DNA of 64,000 nucleotides from Dyella halodurans. GTDB lineage: Bacteria > Pseudomonadota > Gammaproteobacteria > Xanthomonadales > Rhodanobacteraceae. Position 1 is the stretch's first letter. Each line of letters begins with the position of its first letter. The stretch covers positions 310,001 through 374,000 of the forward strand of contig NZ_JAPDPF010000001.1 of the NCBI RefSeq assembly GCF_026283925.1. The letters are read 5' to 3'. Below the pieces are notes generated by a model, which saw nothing but the letters and a program-made list of their open reading frames with translations, did no database searches and was not told the origin of the DNA. A program made the translations under genes and the position numbers. Below, piece after piece: positions 36,216 through 44,529 of the stretch.

Positions 36216-36903
36216 CTCCTTCTCCCCTGTGGGTGACCTGAAGGTAGTCCCTGTGGGAAGGAAGGCTGGGACGAGGGGTGGGTGCTCGCGATGACGCTAA
36301 AACCAAGCGATATCGCCAGCGTGCCGCTTACGCAGCGGGCGTTTCGACTGCCTGCCGGCAGCCGAGTCACTTTTCTTTGCTGGCCCAAAGAAAAGTAACC
36401 CAAAGGAATGGCCTCTAGAGCTGGTAGCACTCCGTTGGATAGAAGCGTTGGAAGGTCTGGGCGAGCAAATGGCTGCCGGCCCACGGCCGCTACACAGCGG
36501 CTACACAGCAACGCGCCAACGCGGTGAGGACTTAAGGCAGGCCTGGCCGACGGTCGAAACGCTTGCGGCATCCCGATGTTCTGAGGGCCACGACACCACC
36601 CACGCTTTAAGCCCTCTGCGCTATGGCGCGTTGCGGTGTAGCCACTGTGTAGCGGCCGTGGGCCGCCACCTATCTGGCTGGCCACGGCCGTCAGGCTCGT
36701 ATCCCACGCAATGCTATGAGCTCTTGAGGCCATTTTCTTTGGGTTACTTTTCTTTTGGGCCAGCAAAAGAAAAGTGACTCGGCTGCCGGCAGGCAGTCGA
36801 AACGCCCGCTGCGTAAGCGGCACCCTTGCCGCCACGCTTAGTTGTCGCGTGATCGCGAGCACCCGCCCCTCATCCCAGCCTTCTCCCCGAAGGGGAGAAG
36901 GAG
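36216..36903. repeat. Imperfect palindromic element of about 690 bp
   Basis: A large inverted repeat centred near 36560 fills most of the mazG-37113 gap. Matching segments are CTCCTTCTCCCC (36216) with its complement ending at 36903; GGTGCTCGCGAT-type arms; a near-identical 80-90-bp block (36326-36408 against 36729-36822) containing GAGTCACTTTTCTTT and GGCCCAAAGAAAAGTAACCC; and CCCACGGCCGCTACACAG (36480) against 36644-36663. Only the central 40 bases are unpaired. Open frames inside it are by-products of the repeat and not genes. Confidence 0.85.
36236..36260. repeat. Mini-repeat inserted in the left arm
   Basis: About 25 bases (GAAGGTAGTCCCTGTGGGAAG core) interrupt the left arm where the right arm reads straight through. 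Its reverse complement recurs at 36947-36970. Confidence 0.6.
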
Positions 36904-36935
36904 CAAGAAGCCCGGCGCTCGGGCGGGCGATCGAG

Positions 36936-37018
36936 ACGCCCGCTGCATCCCACAGGGACTTCCTTCGGTCGTAAGCGGCACCCCGGCGATAACGCCCAGT
37001 TGTCGCGTCACGCGCTGG
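36936..37018. repeat. Partial direct copy of the right arm with an inserted mini-repeat
   Basis: The stretch from CGCCCGCTGC to GTTGTCGCGTCACGCG repeats 36804-36853 in the same orientation. It is split by 24 bases (36947-36970, core TCCCACAGGGACT) matching the mini-repeat of the left arm in the opposite orientation. Confidence 0.65.
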
Positions 37019-37028
37019 CGTCGGCGAG

Positions 37029-37066
37029 AAAAAAAGGAGGCACGGGTTCTGGGGTTCCCGTGCCTC
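37029..37066 (-). terminator. Rho-independent terminator
   Basis: Read on the minus strand, a 10-bp stem GAGGCACGGG / CCCGTGCCTC is followed by a T-run (the AAAAAAA at 37029-37035). It lies 47 bases past the stop of the minus-strand gene at 37113. Confidence 0.88.
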
Positions 37067-37112
37067 AGGATGGGACGCGGCCGATCACGGCAGCGTCAGG
37101 TTCTTATTGTAG

Positions 37113-37667
37113 TTATGGCTTTGGCGCGGGCGCCGGACCTGGCTTGGCGGTGGCGTGACGTTCCTGCCATTCGCTGCGCATTTTTTCGAATTCGGCGCGC
37201 TGCTTCGCTGCGTTGGCCAGGTTTTCATCGAGGCTCTTGCGCAGCGTGGCGATGGCCTGGTCCGGGTTGCTCGGCGCCATCTGGGCGCGGGCCAGGTGGT
37301 GATAGACATAGGTGCGCACCACAGGATCCTGCGACTTGGCGAGTACGTCGTTGTACAACGCAGGCAGTTCCTTCGCGCGCCCCGTCATCATGTAGAGGCG
37401 TTCCAGTTCGTGCAGGTCGGAGATGACCGCCGAGCCGGGACCGCCAAAGCCAGGGCCACCAAAGCCGGGACCGTCAAAGTCGGGGCCGCCCCGGGAGCCG
37501 CGCGGGCCGTTGTCGCCCATCGACGGCCCTTTCGGCGGTGCCGGCGGGCGAGCCTTCTGCGCGGGGGCGGGCGGCGCGCTTGGCGCGGCGTCCTGGGCGA
37601 CGACGTAGGATGCGGAGCCCGCAATGAGCATGGCCAGGGCGGAAGCGAGCAGGGTCTTGCGCTGCAT
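37113..37667 (-). CDS. Exported Pro/Gly-rich protein with a helical C-terminal half
   Basis: A 184-aa protein with a signal peptide (TLLASALAMLIAGSASYVVAQ), a Pro/Ala-rich segment, a short Gly/Phe/Pro repeat (GFGGPGFGGPG) and a charged helical second half. That half has TPR-like helices (LHELERLYMMTGRAKELPAL, NPDQAIATLRKSLDENL). The composition suggests a periplasmic protein; I do not recognise a named family. It starts at ATG 37667 with GGAG upstream and ends at a clear terminator. Confidence 0.75.
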   Translation of the reverse strand: MQRKTLLASALAMLIAGSASYVVAQDAAPSAPPAPAQKARPPAPPKGPSMGDNGPRGSRGGPDFDGPGFGGPGFGGPGSAVISDLHELERLYMMTGRAKELPALYNDVLAKSQDPVVRTYVYHHLARAQMAPSNPDQAIATLRKSLDENLANAAKQRAEFEKMRSEWQERHATAKPGPAPAPKP

Positions 37668-37810
37668 GGTGTCGAGTCTCCACGATGGGTTTTGATGACA
37701 AACGTGTCTTGGGCGTAAGCGGTTGACCATGACGGAAGTCATGGTGATCGCGCTTCAACCTTCTGCTCGCGCCGCACATCCCATAAGGGTCCGACTACGA
37801 GGAGTTCTAC

Positions 37811-38581
37811 ATGCGCCGACTTTTCCTTGCTGCCCTTCTCATCGCACCGCTGGCAGTACACGCCAACGACTGCAAATACGAGGCGCCGCGCAATCTTTCG
37901 CTGGACCTCAGTGGCATCCATTCGGTGCAGATCGATCTGCACAGCCACGACCTGCACCTCAGCGGCAGCGACAGCGCCAAGACGGGCGAGTTGACCGGGC
38001 GTGCCTGTGCGTCGGAGCCCAAGCTGCTGGAGGACCTGGTGGTGACCCAGCGACGCGAGGGTGACCGTCTGATCGTCGACATCGGCGGCGGCAAGAGCCA
38101 CGTGATGATCAGCCTGTTCGGAAGCTCTTATCGAAACCTCGACGTGAACCTGCAATTGCCGGCGCAAATGCCCGTCGTGCTCAACGTGGGTTCGGGCGAT
38201 GCATGGGTGACGGGACTGCAGCGCCTGGAGAGCCAGGTGGGTTCGGGCGATCTGCATGTCAGCAAGATCAGTGGTCCTTTCAGCACCAGCGTGGGGTCGG
38301 GCGATGTGGACGCGCGCGATATCGGCAGTCTCGACCTGGGCGCGATGGGCTCGGGTGACCTGAAGGCCGAAGGCATCAAGGGTGATGCGCGCGTGGGCGC
38401 TGTCGGTTCAGGCGATGTGGTCCTGTCCGGGGTGGGCGGCAATGTGCGGGCCGAAACCCTAGGCTCGGGCGACCTGAAGGTCAGGGACGTGCATGGCGAT
38501 TTCAGTCTTGGCGCCAAAGGCAGTGGCGACGTGATCCACAGCGGCGTACAGGGCAAGGTCAGCGTGCCGCGCGAAGACTGA
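37811..38581 (+). CDS. Exported GIN/DUF2807-type beta-repeat protein
   Basis: A 256-aa protein with a signal peptide (LFLAALLIAPLAVHA) and, from about residue 125, seven consecutive repeats of 18-19 residues, each beginning with a GSGD box (VGSGDAWVTG, VGSGDLHVSK and so on). This matches the head-GIN/DUF2807 or DUF4097 class of right-handed beta-helix-like envelope proteins. The function is unknown. The ribosome site is GAGGAG. It is divergent from the Pro/Gly-rich gene and ends 8 bases before the convergent transporter gene. Confidence 0.82.
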   Translation: MRRLFLAALLIAPLAVHANDCKYEAPRNLSLDLSGIHSVQIDLHSHDLHLSGSDSAKTGELTGRACASEPKLLEDLVVTQRREGDRLIVDIGGGKSHVMISLFGSSYRNLDVNLQLPAQMPVVLNVGSGDAWVTGLQRLESQVGSGDLHVSKISGPFSTSVGSGDVDARDIGSLDLGAMGSGDLKAEGIKGDARVGAVGSGDVVLSGVGGNVRAETLGSGDLKVRDVHGDFSLGAKGSGDVIHSGVQGKVSVPRED

Positions 38582-38589
38582 CGGGGCGC

Positions 38590-39711
38590 TCAACCCAGCC
38601 AGCGGTACGCCAGATAGACCAGGGGTGCGCATACCAGCAGAAAAGGTATCGATACCTGGTGGAACAGCCGTCCACCATGCGGCTGTTTCGCCAGGCGCAA
38701 GGCGATCAGGTTGGCCATCGAGCCCATCGCCAGTCCAAAGCCACCCACATTCACCGCCACGGCCAGCGCTGCCGCATCCGGCGCGTGGCCAAGCAGCAAA
38801 ACCGTGGCCGGCACGTTGCTGATCAGCTGCGAGGCGACGATGCCGCTTGCGTATAGCGTCAGCGGGTTATCCAGATTCAGGCCATCCAGCGCGTGGCGCA
38901 CCATGCCCAGCTCGGCAAAATGACCCAGGCCGAGAAAGATCGCGGCGAAGGTGACCAGCAGCAGCCAGTCCACGCGCGCCAGCGTGCTGCGCTCCAGCAG
39001 TGCAAAGGGAACCAGCAGAAGCACTGCGCCAAGCACGGCATGGCCGTGTTCCATCATCAACACCATGCTGATGAGTGCGCCGACGGAAAGCACCGCCTGT
39101 GACGTGGAGACGGCGTGCCCATCGACCTGGTCGGCGTGCAGCTCCACCCGCCCTCGTGGCATCCACGCCAGCGCGAGTAGGGCGACCAGGACGAACATGA
39201 TGACGAACGCGGGCAGCATGGCCTGGCTGAATTGCAGAAAGCTGAGCTGGCCGAACTGCCAGAGCAGGAGATTCTGCGGGTTGCCGATCGGGCTGAGGGT
39301 CGAGCCGGCATTCACTGCCAGTGCTTCCAATACCACCGTGCGCATCACCGGCAGGTTGGAGATGCGACCGATCGCCAGCGTCAGCGGCACGATCAGGAAC
39401 AAGCTGACATCGTTGGTGAGCACCATCGACAGCAGCGCCGTGGTACTCACCAGCAGCAAGGCCAACCCGCGCAGCGAATGCGCCCGTTCCACCAGGACCG
39501 CGGCGGCGTGCTGCACCAGGCCGCTGTCGCGGATGCCCTGGATGCAGATCAGCAGGCCCAGCAGGCCGCCCAAGGTGGGGAGTTGCAGCCAACGATGATA
39601 GTCGGCGAAAGGGCGCGGATCGGCGACAGCCAGCACCAGCGCCAACAGCGCAAAGCTGAGTAGCAGGCGCTCCTGGGCAAGGCGCTTGATGCCGCGTTGC
39701 AGCGCGCTCAT
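38590..39711 (-). CDS. SLC13/ArsB-type anion transporter
   Basis: A 373-aa inner-membrane permease with about ten hydrophobic helices. The two diagnostic hairpin regions of the ion-transporter superfamily are visible: VLTNDVSLFLIVPLTLAIG followed by NAGSTLSPIGNPQNLLL, and in the second half SQLISNVPATVLLLG with NVGGFGLAMGSMANLIAL. Candidate substrates are dicarboxylates, sulfate or arsenite; none can be chosen from sequence. The start at 39711 is tentative (ATG 39738 is the alternative). Confidence 0.83.
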   Translation of the reverse strand: MSALQRGIKRLAQERLLLSFALLALVLAVADPRPFADYHRWLQLPTLGGLLGLLICIQGIRDSGLVQHAAAVLVERAHSLRGLALLLVSTTALLSMVLTNDVSLFLIVPLTLAIGRISNLPVMRTVVLEALAVNAGSTLSPIGNPQNLLLWQFGQLSFLQFSQAMLPAFVIMFVLVALLALAWMPRGRVELHADQVDGHAVSTSQAVLSVGALISMVLMMEHGHAVLGAVLLLVPFALLERSTLARVDWLLLVTFAAIFLGLGHFAELGMVRHALDGLNLDNPLTLYASGIVASQLISNVPATVLLLGHAPDAAALAVAVNVGGFGLAMGSMANLIALRLAKQPHGGRLFHQVSIPFLLVCAPLVYLAYRWLG

Positions 39712-39784
39712 GCCGACGTGGTCCGCCGAGGAGAGCATGTCATGTGGGAGATTCCCTGCAGTGGATCATCAGTCGAGCAGATGC

Positions 39785-42268
39785 TCAGCTCTCCCGCAAC
39801 AAGCGCATGGGCGATGTATGGCTGACGCGCCGCGTGCCAGCGAGTCCCAGCAGCATCACCACGATGGCCGCCGCGAGTGCGGCGAGCAGCAGTGAGCCCA
39901 GTGGCGGCACGAAGTTGTCGATGTGGAAGATCGCGTGTCCAAGCCATAGCCCGGTGCCGGCGGCGCCGAAGGCGGCGGTAAGCCCTGCCACCAGGCCAAG
40001 CAGGGCAAACTCGCAGGCCGCGGCGGCGCGCAATTGCGAGCGACGGGCACCCAGCGTGCGCAGCAGGGCCGCTTCATGGCGACGTTCCTGCGCGCTGGCC
40101 GCGAGTGCGGCCGCAAGCACCAGCGCGCCCGCGAGCAGGCTGAAGCCGAGCACCCAGCGCACGGCGCCGCTGACCTGGTTGACGATCTCGCGTACGCGAT
40201 CGAGCATCGCGTCCACGTCGATCAGGCTGAGGTTGCTGAAGTCGCGCGACAGCTGCGCCAAGGCCTCGGCATGGCCGCGCGCCAGGTAGAAACTGGCGAT
40301 CCAGGTGTGCGGCAAGCTGTTGGCGTGGGCAGGATCGAGCACCAGAAAGAAGTTGACGCGGAACGAACTCCAGTCGACCTGGCGGATGCTGCCCACCTTC
40401 GCGTCCAGATTGTCTTCGCCTACGTTGAAGCTCATGGTGTCGCCGACCTTCAGCGCAAACATGTCGCGCCACATGGTGTCGATCGACACTTCGGCCTGGG
40501 CGGGATGCTCGCCCGCCCAGCGGCCAGCCACCACCCGATTGCTGGGTGGCAAGTCGCCGGCCCACGACAGGCGCAGCTGGCGATCGGCCCATTCCTTGGC
40601 GCGCTCGTCCTTGAACTTGAGCTGGTCGATCGGCCGGCCGTTGATGGCCGTGAGCTTGCCCACCGCCAGCGGCGCCATATTAAGCTTTTGTCCACCCATC
40701 TGCGCCAACGCCTGCTCGAAGTCGGGACGCTGGTCGTCCTGCAGATTGAGCACGAACCAGTTCGGCGTATCGGCCGGCAGCTCGCGGCGCCAGCCTTCCA
40801 GCAAGGCGGGGGCGACGACGGCCAGCAGGAGCAGGGCCACCAGGCCGAGACTCAGGGCCGTGGCTTGCAGCAGGCTCATGCCGCGGCGGCGCGCCAGCGC
40901 GGCCAGGCCAAGCCGCAGGGCGGGGTGCGCGCCCGGCGCAACGCGTCGTGCGATCCACAGCAGCAGGGCCGAAAGCAGGGCCGCGACCACGGCCACGCCA
41001 AGCAGGCTGACCGCGAGAACCCCTGCCAGCTTGGCCGAGCCGCTCTGGCTCCAGATCAGCAACAAGGCCACCAAGGCGGGTACCAGGTAGAGCGCATCGA
41101 AGCGTCGCACGCGCCGTGCGGCGCTTTCTCGAAAAACCGCGACCGGCGGCACCTCGGCCAATCGCGTGAGCGGCGGCAGGGCGAAGCCGGCCAGCACGGC
41201 GAGTCCGATCACGGCAGCGGCGCACGCAGGCCCGATCGGCATCGAGGTCGGCACCGTTGTGAACATCTGGCTGGCAAAGCTCCAGGTGATTTGCGCCAGT
41301 CCGAGAGCGATCAAGGCGCCGAGCAGCACCGCCGGCACGGCGAGCAGGCCCAGCGTGCCAACCAGCAAGCCCAGTACCTGGCGACGTGGCGTGCCCAGTG
41401 CGCGCAATAGCGCCACTTCGTTGGTCTTGCGGCGCGCGTAGCGCTGCGCGGCGAGCGCTATGGCTACACCTGCCAACAGGGCCGAGAGCAATGCGGTCAG
41501 CCGCAGGAAGGCGCTGGCGCGATCGAAGGCGCTGCGCATGCGCTCCTGGGTTTGTTCGGGCGTGATCAGCTGGGCGCCCTGGGGCATGTGCTGCGCTTGC
41601 ACCCAGTCGCGCCAGTCCCGCACGGCGGAGGGCTGGCCGGCGACCAGTACGCGGTGCCGTGCGCGACTGCCCACGCCAAGCAGGCCGGCCTGTTCGGCGT
41701 CGCTGACATTCATCAACGCGCGGGGCGCCAGCGCCACCAGTTCGCCACCATCAGGCTGGCGTACCAGCTCGGCCTCGACGCGCAACTCACGGCCACCCAG
41801 TTGCACGGCGTCGCCGAGCTTGAGGTTCAGCTGGACCAGCGCGCGATGATCCAGATAGACCGCACCGGGCGGCGGTCCGTGGCCGCTGCTGCTGCGCCCA
41901 TGGGCATCGAGCAACTCCAGTGTGCCGCGCAGAGGGTAGGCACCGTCGGTAGCCTGCACATCCAGCAGCTGGCTTTGCCCATGGGCAAAGGCCACGCTGG
42001 GAAAGCCCGCGCCGGTGGTGACGGCGAGCCCGCGCCGGGTCGCCTGGGCGGCGTAGTCGGCGGGCAAGGCCTGCGGGGAACTGATGCCCAGGTCGCCGCC
42101 AATCAGCTCGGCCGCGCTGGCCAGCACGCCGCGTTCCATCCGCGTCGCCAGGGTGGCGACCACGCCCAGCGCCACCACGGCCAGCACCAGGGAGGCGCCG
42201 AGCGTGCGCAGCTCAGGCAAGTGCCATTCGCGACGAAGGCTGCGCAGTGACAAGGCGAGCAGCTTCAT
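39785..42268 (-). CDS. ABC transporter permease, YbbP type
   Basis: An 827-aa membrane protein with an N-terminal helix, a large periplasmic MacB-like domain, a first FtsX domain (about residues 255-375) and a second FtsX domain (about residues 700-820, ending TRRVSHTSPMRLLRES). Two more hydrophobic segments lie between about 395 and 500. This is the layout of E. coli YbbP. Together with the ATPase just upstream it should form a mechanotransmission-type ABC system, possibly for lipid or lipoprotein handling. The neighbouring tesA supports the YbbA-YbbP identification. Confidence 0.9.
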   Translation of the reverse strand: MKLLALSLRSLRREWHLPELRTLGASLVLAVVALGVVATLATRMERGVLASAAELIGGDLGISSPQALPADYAAQATRRGLAVTTGAGFPSVAFAHGQSQLLDVQATDGAYPLRGTLELLDAHGRSSSGHGPPPGAVYLDHRALVQLNLKLGDAVQLGGRELRVEAELVRQPDGGELVALAPRALMNVSDAEQAGLLGVGSRARHRVLVAGQPSAVRDWRDWVQAQHMPQGAQLITPEQTQERMRSAFDRASAFLRLTALLSALLAGVAIALAAQRYARRKTNEVALLRALGTPRRQVLGLLVGTLGLLAVPAVLLGALIALGLAQITWSFASQMFTTVPTSMPIGPACAAAVIGLAVLAGFALPPLTRLAEVPPVAVFRESAARRVRRFDALYLVPALVALLLIWSQSGSAKLAGVLAVSLLGVAVVAALLSALLLWIARRVAPGAHPALRLGLAALARRRGMSLLQATALSLGLVALLLLAVVAPALLEGWRRELPADTPNWFVLNLQDDQRPDFEQALAQMGGQKLNMAPLAVGKLTAINGRPIDQLKFKDERAKEWADRQLRLSWAGDLPPSNRVVAGRWAGEHPAQAEVSIDTMWRDMFALKVGDTMSFNVGEDNLDAKVGSIRQVDWSSFRVNFFLVLDPAHANSLPHTWIASFYLARGHAEALAQLSRDFSNLSLIDVDAMLDRVREIVNQVSGAVRWVLGFSLLAGALVLAAALAASAQERRHEAALLRTLGARRSQLRAAAACEFALLGLVAGLTAAFGAAGTGLWLGHAIFHIDNFVPPLGSLLLAALAAAIVVMLLGLAGTRRVSHTSPMRLLRES

Positions 42269-42299
42269 GGGCGCACACCCGTTGCGTGGGCAAGGCTGA

Positions 42300-43025
42300 T
42301 CATGGCGTCACCGCCGCCGAAGAACGCGAGGGCGTGACGACACGGCCGTTGTCCAGCTCCACCTGACGGGTGCAGCGCGCCGCGAGTCTGGGGTCATGCG
42401 TCACCAGGATCAGGGTGGTGCGGTGATCGTGATTGAGCGCGAACATCAGGTCGCTGACATGGTGCCCGGTGCGCTGGTCCAGGTTGCCCGTGGGTTCGTC
42501 CGCAAACAGCAGGCGCGGGCCATGCACGAACGCACGTGCAATCGCCACGCGCTGCTGCTCGCCACCGGAGAGCTGGGCCGGATAGTGCCGCCGCCGCGGG
42601 GTCAGCTCGACCGCCTCGAGCGCTTCGCGGGCACGGGCGCGGGCGTCGTCGCGGCCTTCCAGCTCCAGCGGCAACATCACGTTTTCCTCGGCGGTGAGGG
42701 CCGGCAGCAGGTGGAACGACTGGAAGACGAAGCCCACCATGCGTCGGCGCAGGTCGGCACGGGCTTCCTCGTCGAGCAGTTCGAGGGCGTGGCCGTTCAG
42801 CGCGATATGTCCGCTGGTGGGCGTGTCGAGGCCGGCGAGCAGGCCGAGCAAGGTGGTCTTGCCGGAGCCGGAGGCGCCGACGATGGCGAAGCTTTCACCT
42901 TCACGCACCTGAAGCGAGACTCCCGTGAGGATGTCCAGGCGCCCCTCGGGGCCCTGTACCGACTTGCTAACATCGACCACGTCCAGAAGGACATCTTTGG
43001 TGAAAGCGGAGGCATTGCCACTCAT
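42300..43025 (-). CDS. ABC transporter ATP-binding protein, YbbA type
   Basis: A 241-aa MacB/LolD-class ATPase. Walker A is GASGSGKTT, the Q loop [23 protein letters not shown], the signature [15 protein letters not shown], Walker [13 protein letters not shown] and the switch His is in LVTHD. It precedes its permease by 31 bases. Its ATG complement (43023-43025) overlaps the divergent tesA ATG (43024-43026), so each gene's leader lies within the other's coding region. Confidence 0.93.
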   Translation of the reverse strand: MSGNASAFTKDVLLDVVDVSKSVQGPEGRLDILTGVSLQVREGESFAIVGASGSGKTTLLGLLAGLDTPTSGHIALNGHALELLDEEARADLRRRMVGFVFQSFHLLPALTAEENVMLPLELEGRDDARARAREALEAVELTPRRRHYPAQLSGGEQQRVAIARAFVHGPRLLFADEPTGNLDQRTGHHVSDLMFALNHDHRTTLILVTHDPRLAARCTRQVELDNGRVVTPSRSSAAVTP

Positions 43026-43665
43026 GCGTCGTTTCCTTTGCTGGCCAGCTTTCCTGGGGCGGGCTTTGTGTGCCCTCGTACTGCTGGGTGCCGTCGGCAC
43101 CGTTGATGCGGCCCCGCCGAAAACCGTGCTGGTGTTGGGCGACTCGCTGTCGGCCGCGCACAACATCCCGGTCGAGTCCGGCTGGGTACATTTGCTGGGC
43201 GACCGTCTAACCAAGATGGAGCCGAGCTGGGCCGTGGTCAATGCCAGCATCAGTGGCAAAACTTCGCTGAGCGGGCGGGATCGCCTGCCGGGGCTGCTCG
43301 AGAAGGTCCACCCGGCTGTGCTGGTGATCGAGCTGGGCGCCAACGACGGCTTGCGGGGCCTGCCGCTGGCGGCCTTGCGCGACAATCTTGCCGCGATGAT
43401 CGACAGCGCCCAGCAGTCCGGCGCGAAGGTTCTGTTGCTGGGTATCGAGCTGCCGGTGAACTATGGGCCGCAATATCGCGACGGCCTGCGCGATGTCTAT
43501 GCCGACCTGTCCAGGGACAAAAAGGTCGCCCTGGTGCCCTTTCTGCTCGAGGGCGTGGCCACCCGGCCCGAGTTGATGCAGGAGGACGGCCTGCACCCGG
43601 TGGCCTCGGCCCAGCCGAAAATACTGGACAACGTGTGGAAGGAGTTGGAACCTCTCTTGCACTAG
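43024..43665 (+). CDS. tesA: Periplasmic acyl-CoA thioesterase / lysophospholipase TesA
   Basis: A 213-aa exported SGNH hydrolase. The signal peptide covers about residues 1-28 (LCALVLLGAVGTVDA). Catalytic blocks are GDSLSA (Ser), the oxyanion Gly in ASISGKT, GANDGLRG (Asn) and DGLHP (Asp/His). The fold and the divergent pairing with a YbbA-YbbP ABC system match E. coli tesA. The start is fixed by the signal peptide. Confidence 0.94.
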   Translation: MRRFLCWPAFLGRALCALVLLGAVGTVDAAPPKTVLVLGDSLSAAHNIPVESGWVHLLGDRLTKMEPSWAVVNASISGKTSLSGRDRLPGLLEKVHPAVLVIELGANDGLRGLPLAALRDNLAAMIDSAQQSGAKVLLLGIELPVNYGPQYRDGLRDVYADLSRDKKVALVPFLLEGVATRPELMQEDGLHPVASAQPKILDNVWKELEPLLH

Positions 43666-43776
43666 ACGTGCACACCATCACAACAAATGCTGAGGCCAGG
43701 TCGTGAATTTCACGTGGCCCTCACGATGCGAATCGTTAGCTGTTCACCTTTGTGAAGTCTGCTTCAGGAGGTAAGG

Positions 43777-44508
43777 ATGAGCTCACGCGACGAACAATCC
43801 GGATTGATTCTGCTGGTGGAAGACAACCGCCAGATCGCGGAAATGGTCGGCGAGTTTCTCGAGCGCCGCGGCTACTCGGTGGACTATGCCGCCGATGGTG
43901 TCAGCGGGCTGCATCTGGCCGTCTCCAACAGCTACGACGTGGTCGTGCTCGACTTGATGTTGCCGGGTCTGGACGGCCTGGACGTGTGCCGCAAGCTGCG
44001 TCGTGATGCCAAGAAATCCACGCCGGTATTGATGCTTACCGCCCGCGACACGCTGGAAGACAAGCTGGTGGGGCTGGAGGCCGGCGCGGACGACTATCTG
44101 GTCAAGCCGTTCGAGGTGCGCGAGCTGGAAGCACGGCTGCGTGCACTGATTCGCCGTGATCGTCGCCAGGTGTCCACGGAAATCCTCACCGTTGGCGACA
44201 TGACGCTCGACACGGCGACGCTGCGCCTGGTGCGCGGTGGACATGAACTCACCGTCTCGCCGATTGGACTGAAGCTGTTGGCAATACTCATGCGCGAATC
44301 GCCGCGGGTGGTCAGCCGGCGCGACATCGAGCGGGAAATCTGGGGCGATACCTTGCCCGATTCGGACACCCTGCGCTCGCACCTGTATAACCTGCGCCGG
44401 GTGATCGACAAGCCCTTCGAACGCCCTCTGCTGCACACTATCCATTCCGCCGGTTATCGCCTTGCCGATCTTGAATCGGAGGTGGCTTCTGCCTCGCAGC
44501 CGGCATGA
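43777..44508 (+). CDS. OmpR-family response regulator
   Basis: A 243-aa two-domain regulator: receiver with Glu15/Asp16, phospho-acceptor Asp59 (VLDLMLPGLDG), Thr in MLTARD and Lys in YLVKPFE, then a winged-helix DNA-binding domain ending HTIHSAGYRLAD. An AGGAGG ribosome site lies just upstream. A sensor kinase gene begins 21 bases after the stop. The regulated genes are unknown. A GTGAATTTCAC palindrome near 43702 in the leader could be an autoregulatory site, but this is speculative. Confidence 0.93.
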   Translation: MSSRDEQSGLILLVEDNRQIAEMVGEFLERRGYSVDYAADGVSGLHLAVSNSYDVVVLDLMLPGLDGLDVCRKLRRDAKKSTPVLMLTARDTLEDKLVGLEAGADDYLVKPFEVRELEARLRALIRRDRRQVSTEILTVGDMTLDTATLRLVRGGHELTVSPIGLKLLAILMRESPRVVSRRDIEREIWGDTLPDSDTLRSHLYNLRRVIDKPFERPLLHTIHSAGYRLADLESEVASASQPA

Positions 44509-44529
44509 TACCGCCCGTATGAGTTAGCC

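Noticed and set aside
36206-36862. Open frames inside the long palindrome (up to 218 codons on the minus strand and about 109 codons on the plus strand)
   Set aside because: Their translations simply read the inverted repeat, giving similar peptides from both strands. They lack ribosome sites and known domains.
43690-43776. Possible riboswitch or operator in the leader of the OmpR-type regulator
   Set aside because: Only a short GTGAATTTCAC palindrome and a weak flanking stem are visible, too little to name a regulatory element.
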